From positions 13,701,501 through 13,765,500 of the forward strand of contig NC_079371.1 of NCBI RefSeq assembly GCF_021018895.1: a DNA stretch of 64,000 nucleotides. The letters run 5' to 3'. Of this stretch, positions 25,201 to 36,722 are shown piece after piece; the first letter of the stretch is position 1, and the number at the start of each line of letters is the position of its first letter. A model generated the notes under the pieces. The model made no database searches. It saw only the letters and a list, made by a program, of their open reading frames with translations, and was not told the origin of the DNA. The DNA is from Seriola aureovittata. Lineage: Eukaryota > Chordata > Actinopteri > Carangiformes > Carangidae. Position numbers and translations under genes: made by a program.

Positions 25201-27494
25201 AACTGCATGTACTGCATTAAAGAGTGCTGTTCCTAAGGAGATGTGTTAAGATGATGCACCCCGTCTATCCCTTTTTATACAACACAGAAAACAGTCAACC
25301 ATTTAACTATATTCAGCTCTCCTATACGCTACATTTGTAACATCCCTTTATCCAGCTTTTGAGTGACAGAAAAACAGAGAAGTTGATAATGTGAAAAGTT
25401 CTTTGCCCGGCTAAACTTCCGATCACAAATTACATTGTACAGCTGAAACACCCAGTCGGACTTGAATGAATCTTGACATTCATAGATACAAATCTCCAGA
25501 CATCCAAAAAGTTTAAAAAGTGCTGCCCGTGTGCTTCAGTTAATGGAACAACAGTCTGCGGTTAAAATGAATCAAACAGAGATTGACTGGAGGGTCACTC
25601 CTGGCAATTTCATAGGTGATTATATTAGCAGAGGCCTTCACATTTAAATGAAAAATCTTAAATAACTCCCGATTTGCTATTTGCCTTCACGGTGGAGCAT
25701 ACAACACAGGATATGCCGAGGCATGCTCAAACAGAAGAAAGGCAAAGGAGCCTGATTAAAGTTTATCTTTCAGGGCAATAAGTCTACTGGTATTCATTAT
25801 TGCTTGTCAGATTGTAAATGGTCTCTGGGAGGGATATTATGCAAGCTCACACACATATGTTAAAGCGAATGATTTAGTCACGCCATCTAACCGAGCTCTA
25901 ACCTGTTTGTCCCCGGGTATGTCAATGATCAGTCTGACAGGAGACAACATTTAACAGCGGAGAGCAACAAAACATTACAAACGGACGCTGTCTGCAAAGA
26001 CGTTCTGCACATCACATTTTTGTGTTTTATTCATTAGGGGAAATTAAATAATCTCTCTGTAAATTGGGAAAGCTTCAAGGAATTAAGTACCAATCCCAGA
26101 TGACCCTAAAACAATTATTTTGGAGAAATTCATACCAAAAGGCCAACTGCTTTATTATGACAGGATTATCTCTACGTAGGCCGAACTATTAGAAAGTGCA
26201 AAGGGAATTTTCCACAACGGTCCCCGAACAAGGAGCGAAAGTCACACCTGTATAGTGCAATGCTCCCCTCTGAATGTGGTGTGGGTGTACAGAACTTGTA
26301 ATAAACCGCCAAGTTCCCTGTGCCCAGTGAAAACAGAATATACATTATATGCATAAACACAGAAGTGATAATGCTGATTTATTTCAAAAATATTTCCTTT
26401 AAAGCAGCAAGTAAAATGAAAGAAAAATGGCACTCCTCGTCCTGCGACTGCATTTCTCATCAGTTCTGAGACTAAGTGGATTCTTTTATTCAGCCAAAAA
26501 TGAAATATAAGCTAAGTGATGTTATGATTAGTTTGTCAAGAGTATTATTAATGTGGGGACCCCTGTGAGGAGTTTGTTGGTTCAGCAAGTGATCTAATGC
26601 AGGGCTGTAGTTTGGTTTCTTGTCTATTTTTGCCCACGTAAGTCAATTTCTTCAAATCATTTGCGAACGCCTTTCACGTGTGATTTGAGAATGTGACGCC
26701 AGTGTATGTTACCTGCCTATTCTTACTGCTGCGACTGGATTCATAGTGTTTTATTTTCCCCGTTGCATGGTGCTTGCCTTTTGTCATATACAACGTGAAC
26801 AGCAACATATTGCAGCAGTTACAGGAGCAATAAAACATGAGATGTGCTCAACCTCGTCCTTTTGCTGTTGCTGAGTAAAGCGGCGTATGTCAGCTTGCAT
26901 CGCTGCCCGGGTTAACAGCAAATAAGAACCAAGACTCAAAAAAGATTCAAAATTACTCTCAGTATCATCGAGAGTTCACATTAAGACATGTTAATAATCA
27001 GTGTACAGTCACAGCTGGAACACACACAGATCCTACCTGGTCACTGACAGTGTGCACGGTGACCCGGAAATATTAGATCTGAAAAAAAAAAAATAATAAT
27101 AATTTTCTTGTTGTGTGAACATACATTGCTTTGCTTTATTCTGGTGAGAGCACAGTGACAGAAACGGTCAAATCAAACCTGGCCCGAACTCACTGGTTCT
27201 GATGATCTGTGTCGTCTGAGGGAAGAGAGCTCTCGGTGTACGGTTTCTCAATAAAATCTCATTGTCCCCAGGAACATAATGTTGAAGTTTACACAGCACT
27301 CAGGCAGACACTTCTCTCCCATAGATTTCTGTAATGTAATACTTGTGGCAGCACACACATCATATTTGGCCTGGGGAAGTGACTCATGCATGTCTTTCAA
27401 AGGGAGTCGTGCTTTGAACTTGTTTATTATGTTGCCTTGTGTGTTCCTACCTTACAATCTTGGGACCAGCCTGCAATTAGTCTTGCGGCCGCAG
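19217..27494. other. No gene seen; single-copy sequence with mononucleotide runs
   Basis: Runs of T lie at about 20,730-20,745 and 20,784-20,801, with A runs at about 20,611 and 24,626-24,643. A (TG)n tract sits at about 20,586-20,602. The 24.9-26.9 kb part is free of recognised repeats. No open frame here resembles a known protein. The G-rich tract at 24,001 is listed separately. Confidence 0.5.
24001..24057 (+). repeat. G-rich tract with quadruplex potential
   Basis: About 57 bases are almost only G with single T or A interruptions and contain many runs of four or more G. The pattern meets the usual four-G-run rule for a G-quadruplex several times over on the plus strand. The minus-strand open frame over it translates to a proline-rich artefact. 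Confidence 0.85.
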
Positions 27495-27551
27495 GAGTGT
27501 GAGACCCTGCTGAAGACCCTGGAGCGAGTCAATAAAACATACAAACAACAG
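27495..27551 (+). other. Weak candidate exon (19 codons)
   Basis: A 57-base stretch follows an AG at 27,493-27,494 and is followed by GT at 27,552-27,553. It reads ECETLLKTLERVNKTYKQQ in one frame, with GC-ending codons that look coding-like against the AT-rich background. The acceptor lacks a clear pyrimidine tract and the donor (cag|gtctgc) is poor. I do not recognise the peptide. A NotI-type GCGGCCGC site sits directly upstream. Confidence 0.15.
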
Positions 27552-30500
27552 GTCTGCGCTCTGGTTATCGCTCCCTTGGCTTTAGGGGCACACAGTACAA
27601 CGTGCTGAACAAATGTTTTGGTAAACATCCGCAGCCAAAATGTCAGAACTGTGGGCACAACATGCTGTAAAGAGCTACACCTGCAAAATTCTGTATTTCA
27701 CATATTTGAGGAAGGAATTCAGTCGCGGCTCTGAATGTGATAGAGGGATTTGACCACAACCGCAGTGCACGGTATGTGCTGTAGAAAGTCCTCTACAAAG
27801 CTACAGGCGCCAGTGCGATAATGTCCTTGGTATTAAACTTAACAATTTAAAACGTTGGTTTTCTTTGAGTCAGCATATTTCAAATTTAATACTTTTAGGC
27901 CAACAGGAAGTAAATAAATAAGGGAGTGCTGGGTTTCCATTGATGTTCATACACCACTAATTTGGTGGAATATAAACATGTTTTAACCTTGGTTGATGTA
28001 AAAATGTCCAAAGTGAGTGGTAAAAAAAAAGATTTTCCTCAATAAAATTTAGCCTAAAGTTAGAAAAGTTTCCTGATTTAAATCAGGAATTATCTGATCA
28101 AAGGGTAAAAAATCTAAGAATCTGACCAAGCTTTCGATACCAACTGAATTATTTTTATTACAGAAGGAGACACATTTTGGATGATACTCTTGATGGTTGA
28201 TGCTCAGTCGTATAAACGATGATCTCCACCATAATTTTAGAGTTGGCTTTGAAACAACAGTTAAATCTTCATGATGGGAAATGAAATGTACAGGAAATAT
28301 ATGTGAACAGTTCACTGTATAGAATGAAAATATGAAAATTATAAAACGTTAAAACATTTGGAGTAAAGAATTTTGAGAGTGCTCTGAATTTCTAAGATCT
28401 TGGCTGCAGCTCTGGTTGTATAATGTGGATATTCAAGAGTGCAACATCTACCTGTTTTTTTTTTGTTTTTTTTTCACATTTATGTGATCATCATTAAATT
28501 AACCAAATTATATATCTATTCCCAAAAAAAGAAACCCCCCCAAGAAACCATTGGTTTCCTCTAAATTTATCAATTTTAAAGCTGCACAATATGTTGAAAT
28601 GTCTGCTTAAATCAAATATCTCCTGAGACGGAGACACCGGGGTATGAAGGCTGACTCTAAAATAATGCATTTTTTATCAAAGCACTGTGTCGAAACACTG
28701 GAAACTTTCTGCCCAGCAACCTCCCTCTGCAACACACATGTCAGCCTTTAAACAATACCCGAAACCGATTTGCTGTTGGTGTAGAAATAACCTTTGAAAC
28801 TTAAACAAACTAACATCCTCGCCGCTCAGCGTGCTCCGCCCTTGCTTGTACAGCTTGCAGTGCTCCACAAAGACAGCCGTATGAGATTTGAATGGGATAC
28901 ACTGACTGTCTTCCTCGATATCTTGTTGGAACCCGTGTACAGTGCCGGAATTTAAATCAGTTCATGAATATGGAACAGTCCAGCTGGAATTTCCGTACGG
29001 TAAAGCAGCTTGTCACTCAGAACGTCAGCATCAACTTTTGCCCTCACAAGCCTGAAATACAAAATTCAGAGACTATGATAAATCTGGCAGGCCCGGCTCA
29101 CTGACAGCTATGTGGGGCTCCAGAAGAACGACCTGCTAACTGTGTACTGCATGTATAGGGGGTTCTGATCCACTGCCCCTCAGACAGAAGACAGAGACAC
29201 ACGCAGACAAGGGAATTGGGAGGGTCTACATGCGAATACAACAAACCAAGCATGCGTTCAACTGCATCCCTTGGGCTTGGAGGTTGTCAGTGGGCTTGTT
29301 TTCCACCCTTCAGGGCTGTAGTTTACCTTTCAAGATTAGAGTGGAATAAAACGGTCCGCACAGAAAAAGAAAGTAGCATTTTTGAGTTGAGTTTTTCATG
29401 TGCCAACTGCAATTCATCATAATTTATTTCTTCCTTTTTGGTTGAAGAATAAGATTGGCATTACTCACTTCTGACATTGAACCTTTTACGAAGGGCAGAT
29501 GATAACAATCAAAAACTCCAGTGTGGCGCAGCTCCACTGAGAACTTGAAGCAATGATCAGTTTCTCTCACATGGGGAGATACTGCTTTAACAAGATAAGC
29601 CATGACACAATCTCAAAGAGCGAAACTACAGTGGCTTCCTTCTCTCTAATGCAGATTATTGTATTTCTGGTTTAGACTGTCATAGTGAGTCTTCATGTCA
29701 ATAAGATTACATTATGCAGCTGATCCAAGTTGATCCAGAAATCCTAATCCCAAAGACCTAGAATGCCTGGTTTCTAACACCCCCAATCTTCTTAGAAGTA
29801 GTCTAGCCTACATCCGGGGCTCTAACAGGGCTGGGGGCTGCCTTGTGGGAAAGCCAGTGCCTCACTTGTGCTTGGTCTGGGAAGGAGGGGGTGGTGGTGG
29901 TGGTGGTGGTGGTGGTGGGGGGGGGGTCAAAGCATGTTCCTCCATTAAGTATTCTGTGGCCATCTGTACCCTAATAATTAGACCCATTCCACACCCCGCG
30001 AACTCACGGTGACCTGTTTTTGCAGAGGGAATCAAGGCTGTAGGTTGTTCTTGGGATATATCCAATCCAGCTGAGTGGATGAGAAGTGACAGAGGCATAA
30101 AAGCCCAGAGAGCCATGCTGTAGATTCTGAACACGTAATTAGCCCTGTCCCAGGAGGACATGCGTTGAGTCCGCTTATTCCAGACCATACATTAGCAATG
30201 ACATCCTTCTCCTCGTAAGACAGGACAAAAATGAACATCCCTTTACAATGGGAGGGAAGGAGGGAGCGGGGAATATAAAAGAATTAACACACATTACCAT
30301 GAAACTCACTTGTTAGAGCCCGAAAAAACCGAGCAAAGTTGAATAGTTCTGTTTTATTTTTTTTTCCTCCTTTCCTTCGAAATGGTGCCTGCTTGCGCTC
30401 ACACCAAAAAATGTGACGAGCAGAACAGATTGATTAACTGAGTGAAATTAAATCATTGCCACAGGTTTGACAGCGAGCTTACCTCAGAGATACGGCTCAT

Positions 30501-30860
30501 TCTAAAAGCAATCAAACCTTAATTGTTCCACTCCATGAACACATAACAAAAAAAAAAAGAGGTGCAGATTAGCATGGCAGCAACAATGATTATGTTTTCA
30601 TTAATTTTTTTCTCATAAAACTATCTGCTTAATTAAAATGACTGGGCTTCTTTGACAATCAACCTTTCTAGAAAAAAAAAAAAAATAATACAATTTCCTT
30701 GTTTGTTTATGTTTACTGTATGTTATGTATTTTCGACTGTGAGTCAATTTAAATTTAACTGAAGTGCTCTTTCATTTGTGATTGTGTCTCAGTGCTCGCT
30801 TAGCTATTTGTAATCTGTTTAACCTGTTGTACTGTGATCAGAAGGCTGTTTCTTTCTTAC
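27552..30860. other. No gene seen
   Basis: The sequence is AT-rich and contains a perfect 18-bp palindrome at 28,071-28,088, a poly(T) patch at about 28,455-28,472 and the (GGT)n array at 29,885. Open frames are 108 codons or fewer, and the longest is the artefact of the GGT array. Confidence 0.5.
29885..29927 (+). repeat. (GGT)n microsatellite grading into poly(G)
   Basis: About nine GGT units are followed by a G10 run. On the minus strand it encodes a run of prolines in an otherwise meaningless frame. It also has G-quadruplex potential on the plus strand. Confidence 0.9.
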
Positions 30861-31090
30861 AGCTGAGGCTTTGGCCGAGCTGGGGAAGCATCTCTCAGTT
30901 GGAGATTATCCTTTACCCTTGAGTGGGATTCTTCACTGGAGGGACTCAAAGACGGGGCTTGAGGGACACAGATTTCCATCTCGTTTTCCACTCTCCTCTG
31001 CCCCCTTCTCTCCGCTCCTTTCTTTCTCTATTCTGTCTCACTTTCCCCTTAATGTTGACTGTGGAACAGTCCATACTGTATGGGAATGAA
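30861..31090 (+). other. Weak candidate terminal exon after good acceptor
   Basis: A strong acceptor-like sequence (gtttctttcttacag) ends at 30,860. The following frame stays open for about 75 codons to a TGA near 31,090 and begins EALAELGKHLSVGDYPLPLS. The second half is pyrimidine-rich and translates to a low-complexity S/P/L/F stretch. I recognise no domain, and no AATAAA site was sought beyond the immediate flank. It may be chance. Confidence 0.15.
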
Positions 31091-34000
31091 TTTAATAAGG
31101 TACATCTTTAATAATGCACATTAACAGCTCATTGGGAACCAGCGCACGGATAGAATTGTACTGTATATACAGTATTCAGCCTAAATCAAAGAGCTCTAAA
31201 TGCATGAGCCATATCTCATTTACATACTCGTTTGGGCGAATGCCATTGAGAAATCCAGGCCGCCTGCCAAATTCACAGCAAGAGCAGAAATCTGTTTTAG
31301 TGTGAATAAAGGTGTGAGTGAAAGCAAGGATATCAATGTGAACAGCAAGATATGCTTTAGCATTTCAAAACAGGCTCCCTCAAACTCCTGGCAAGTTCAA
31401 AACTCCCCCAATGTTTCAGAAACACCGTACTGTACTGTACAAAGCATGCATCCCCCCCCACCCCCTTTCATGCTAGTTCTGGTTGCGTGGTGGCACTTGT
31501 CGAGGTTGTCTGTTGTGGTGACGTTAATGCTAATCCCGGATGTCAAAGAGATTCAACTTACTGTCCACTGCACAGAGGAAGAACTAAGAATATTATCTCC
31601 CGACACAAACGGAGGTGCCACAGTGTTCATCAGTGTGAGCCCTGCTTAAAAATTCACGTCCTTCCCCGCACGCGGGGAGGCTCGTCTGATGTGCATGGCA
31701 GAGATTTCATGTCATGAGCAGAGTATCAGAGGAACCGTTGGCTGCAGGTAGAGCTTAATGATAGGCAGTATTGATTATGAGCGTTTTGGTGGCAGTTTAA
31801 CAGACAGCGTGAGTGTAATGTTTTTCTAAAGTGAAAACATCCAACGACAGGAAAAATAAATAAATTAAAAAAAAGTACACATGATACTCAGCCTGGGCTT
31901 CACGCAGCAGGAAGCTGGAGATGCAAGAAGATGTACAGACATACAAAGAAAGTGCAACCGCCATGTGTGCACTCTCACAAGACTCCAGCTTGCTTCTGAA
32001 GCCATTTTTAATGTGCATCAATCTGTGCAATCTCCAAAAAGTCCATCTCACCAAGCAAAGGAGATGAATAAATGAGTGTGTCTGACAGAGCAGTCATAGT
32101 CACGATCAAAGGAGAAGGAGATAATTAACAGCAGACTAATTGGTAACCACCCCGAGTTTTCATCAGATATGAAAAAGACTGCAGCTTTGCTGGATGTTAA
32201 TTGGAGGAGAATGTGCATGAAATATGTTCAGCTGAGGCATTTTCAGTAGTAGATGGCTTGACACAATCACAGTGCACCGCAAAGTATCAGGAATAATGAA
32301 TGAATATAAATTAAGTGAAAAAACAAATTTTCTGTGAAATATGCCACAGTAACAACACTCAGCAATTTCAAATTGAAATAAATGTGACATTTTGTGTACT
32401 CTAGCTGTTGCATTTTATATTGCTCGAGACATTTTGCATGTCGCAGCGAGACACAGCCGTGCGTGTATATATATGTTTGTGTTGGTAGTAGTGACGCTGT
32501 GTGCGTGTAGATTAGGGTTTGAGATTTTGGAAGAATGTCGAGAGAGGCCCGTAAGAGTAGGGTTTTTTTATGTGTACACTGAATGATCTGTCATCGTCTT
32601 CAAGCTTCCTATGCGCCTGGTGTCTTCTCACAGCACTCCTCTTCTAAAAGTGTGGTTCAGGCTTCAAGTCTCACAAAGCCAGACCAGACATTACCAGATT
32701 ACTGGGCCGTGTCAGAATTTTACCTGTACCGGTCATGCCACGCATCGTGAGTACTTGATGAGAAATCTTGTTAAAAATGTTAATGGACAAATGTTAATGA
32801 CTCACATGCCTTTGCTTACTAGAATGATGGGGTAATAGTTGCCTTCAACTTAAACATGTACACATGTGGAGAGGAGCTTGTGCATGTATGTCCTGTCTTG
32901 ACAGCTCCTATAGCATGGAGAACCAGAGCTGTGAGCAGAATGGCAGCTAAATCAATAATAGACATGACCCATGAGAATTTTTTGAGAGTACTATGGTACT
33001 TTTGACAGCATGATAGTATATTGAGGAAGTTTTCCCTTTTACACCCAAGTGTGAGGAAGACACAGCTGTACATGAAAGGAAAGAATATATACGCCTGTAG
33101 TATTAATGAGTCAACACAGGCCTAATAAACAGCATGTATCAATTTATCATTTTATCTGGCAACACGTGTAGAAATACAGCCTGGGGGAGACAGAGCAGTA
33201 GTCTCAGGTGGGACATTAAAAGCAGTATTTATAAGGCTGAGAATGCCTCATTCAGCTGTGAGATATGGCATTGTTAGAGGCTCAGAGCAGCAGCATGCCC
33301 GGTGGTACTATTGTGAAGTAATGCTCTGCAAATAAAAGGCTTACATACAAAGATCTTTTTAATCTATTATTACATTGTAAGGGAAAAGCTTAAAGTGTAA
33401 CTTCATCTTCTTGAAGACGCCAGTGCCCCGGAAAGTACAACTCATAGCTATGTATCAAACTGTGTTTGCTATTATCATGACATACACCACATGTCAGGTG
33501 AATATACTGAGTCTCTGTTTATAGACAAATAAGTTTGTCTGCACTGGAATGTATTAAAGCAAAAGTCTTATCACCGGTGCTATCAGTGGTAATAATAATA
33601 TCAGTGAGTATGCTGATATACACATTCATAACTTGTATACACAATATACAGAATTGCACTCTTGAGCAAAACATAGCATAATGTAACTTATTAAATAGCA
33701 AGAACTGCTTTTTGAATTGTATTGTGAAATTACATACCTCATATCATTTTGTGAGCTGAGCACACAGTCTGTAAGCAGACTGTTAACCAAGGACATTAAC
33801 CAAGAGCTTTCAAGAATGCCATTTAAAATGTATGTTTCCTCTGAAATGTATGTAGCTAAACTGACACCTACCTTTTAAAGGTTAAAAAATGTTGAACGTG
33901 GTTGTTGCATTGCAGTAATTTCCAGATTGAAAGCCTTGCTGCACTGTAAGTCTCTAATTTTCTTGCCAAATTAGTTAATATTTACCCCCTATTCTTGCGA

Positions 34001-35092
34001 AGTTGATACTCATGCAGCCCTCCATTGGTGATGCTAACTGGAGTAGAAGCTAAAAAGCCTCTACAAAAGAGTGAAGTGTCTCAATTCCCAGTGCTGACTG
34101 AGTTTGAGTTTTGTGGTGTCTTTGCCCTGGAAAACTGTCGGCCATTGATGGGACACTAGTACAGTGATTCTGTGCTGAGTTTGTTAATACAGTCATAAAA
34201 TAGCTGAGAAAATACTCTTGGCACAATGGTGGAGATTCAGAGAATCCTTACACTTGATGGTGCATTGTTTCAAAATTCTCTGTCTTGTGGTCTCTCTGCC
34301 TGAACACCTGAAAGTACTGACTATCATCGACATTGCTTCCTCCCCCTCCTTACTGCACCTGTAGATGAGCACAAACCAAAGCGATTGTCTATTATATAAA
34401 GTAATGTTTGTTCATGCAGCACATATAGGACAACTGGAACTTGTAAACAAATCATGGCTCTGTGTTCTTTGAAATGCCTTCATTTCGTGAACAGTTGCTT
34501 ACAAGCCAACAGTGTAATAAGTCCCTAGGGAACGCTCCTTTGCCCAATTGGAGTGGTAGAAATGTTTAAAAAAAATGTAAAATTAGGTGTGTGGATTATT
34601 CAAGCAGAAGTGAAAGCTAGAGTGGTTGTACTTGACAGTGAGTTATTTAGTTGCAGGTACACACAAACACAGGATTACACGCTTACAACCCCCACTGGGA
34701 GCTGTGGGTCTAAAAATAAAAGGCCTAACAACACACATTTAAATCTCGGAGGGACGCAGATGTCTCCAGTCTTTATTGAACCGCACCAGGTCTTGTTACA
34801 TCGTCCTCTGAAGTTGTGTAAGTTGTTATTTTCTGTATTTATTCTATGTTGCTCGCATTATTGTATGGCATGTCTGAGCTGTGATTCCTGAAGTCCCGGA
34901 AAAATGCTGGAGATACGGGCCTCAGGGACCTTGTGAACCAGTGCAAAAACACCTGCTTGTTTGCACAGTTTCATATGCAATTCACATTCCCTGATACAGT
35001 GGACCCGCTGAGTATACGGTAGCTGTAATTGGTCGTATAATGTGATGTAAAGAAACAGGACTGAGTCCATCATCGATAAAAATTATTGAAAG
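31091..35092. other. No gene seen
   Basis: The longest open frame (31,200-31,649, 149 codons) shows no family resemblance and crosses a C8 run. A perfect 16-bp palindrome lies at 31,159-31,174. The rest is AT-rich sequence without recognised mobile elements. Confidence 0.5.
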
Positions 35093-35731
35093 GAATAGTT
35101 CAACTTTTTGAGATACAGTACACTCATTAGCTCATTAACTCATTGTTTGCATGAATAAGTAGCACAGATGTGGATGTGGTTAGCTTAGCTTAGCATAAAA
35201 AAAATCAACACCTCTTTAACACATTGTTTAAAAATTGGATTTATGTCATGTAACTATTTTCTTGGCAGGCTACAGTGACCCATCACATGACTGTTGAGAG
35301 CTGTCCACAGCCGTTGCAGTATTGGCTGCATGCTGTGGTAACCTGTGCCCCTACTGTATCTGGTAACCTGCTCTATAGCTGGCGACACAGCAAAAAAGTG
35401 GAGGGCGGATGGATAAACTGTTTGTCACAAGGTAATTATTTTTCCTAAAACCACAGATGATAACTTACATACATTTCTGTGTGTTTCTTCATCTATGGAC
35501 TCACAAAAAAGATATGATTTGTGATCTTTTCAGTTTTCATAAGTGTAGTTCTAAACTTTGCAGAGAACAAAGCTATAGCTGATTCCTGCTGCGTCCAGTC
35601 TTTATGCAAGGCTAACTACATATAGCTCCTGGTCTGTACTTCATGCACAGACATGAGATTGATATTGATCTTCTCATCTCCCCCTCAGAAAGAAGGCAAA
35701 TAAGTGTATTTACCAAAATGGTGAACTATTT
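35093..35731. mobile_element. Foldback / long-TIR non-autonomous element
   Basis: The left end reads gaatagttcaactttttgag and continues to a 'ggttagcttagcttagcata' block. The right end, read on the minus strand, is aaatagttcaccattttggt and continues through 'gagatgagaagatcaat' and 'ctcatgtctgtgca' to 'gttagccttgcataaagact'. Both arms therefore carry the same family in opposite orientation, giving long imperfect inverted ends around a unique centre of about 300 bp. The family (gaatagttcaacattttggg... ttagcttagcataaagactgg) is one I recognise as common in teleosts. It has no coding capacity. The left arm is more degraded than the right. Confidence 0.75.
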
Positions 35732-36699
35732 AAATAGTGTATCTTTCTGACCGTCGTCCACTGTACCAATCTTCGATTAAACTCATCTGTCTCACAGGTT
35801 CTCCAATATCCACTGTGATATTTTCCTTCTCTCCCATATTCCAGGACACTGTAGATACTTCATAAACATCAATTTTTCATCGGATATGAATGCAGATATT
35901 GAAAGCAGTATGCAGCAAATAATATGGCTTATATAGATATGTTCTCAGGGAATCTGTGAAAATCCCCAACTAAGACCACGTCTTGTATGTTTCAATCTCA
36001 CATCCCTGGAGTGTTGGGCATATAGACAATTTTTTTATTTATTTCTTTATTTATTTTTGTCACCTTATACTCCCACCAGATGAGGAGATATCATACCGAA
36101 AAAACACCTACTGTATTTTTAGTAAACAAGGAAGAACAGCAATAAAGAAGTAGTGTGGTAGTTGCCAGAACTACCCTATGTCTCCTATAACAACTGGAAA
36201 AAAAATTGCATTAACAGCAGTTGTGGGTCCAATTTTAATAGGCAGCATATTGGTTTGGCACTGCACCATGATTCACAAAAAAGGATGTGAAGGATCTGAT
36301 TCCAAAGCACTCGCATAGGCGCAAAGATAAACAAATAATTCAATCACTTCCACTCTGGAGGCTAAAATGTATTTTAAATGTACCAATGACTTGGAATTGG
36401 TTTGGAGTTTATCACTGGGTGTGAAAGGTCCTTGTTGGAAGAATTGATTTGCAAAACTTTTACTGTGGCATATGTACAGTGTCACAAGTTACAAGCTGAA
36501 ATCCTTGGCTTATCTGGCCTACTACCTGGCAAACCTGAAACCAATCATCCAACCAAGCAGAACAACATTTGCCCAGAAATGGGGCTGATAGCTGGAGGCA
36601 ACTTTCTCTGCAAATTACAAACCTCGGCAGCACATCTGAGACTCACGTAGAGCTGCTGCTCAGGATTTTCATTTAAATTTACATTACTAATTGTTTTTT

Positions 36700-36722
36700 T
36701 TATTATTATTATTATTATTATT
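36700..36722 (+). repeat. (ATT)n microsatellite
   Basis: About seven TTA/ATT units directly follow a short T run. Confidence 0.85.

Noticed and set aside
30460..30520. A minus-strand micro-exon between a 'gattgcttttag' acceptor and a 'gag|gtaagc' donor.
   Set aside because: Only 19 bases long with no coding partner. Pseudo splice sites of this quality are common.
31200..31649. A 149-codon open frame.
   Set aside because: It crosses a C8 run giving a proline tract and matches no family. Treated as random.
31487..31717. A 2A-peptide-like GDVNANPG motif followed by C, as seen near the start of some LINE ORFs.
   Set aside because: The final proline needed for the 2A signature is cysteine, the frame begins with GTG rather than ATG, and no LINE domain follows. 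Most likely chance.
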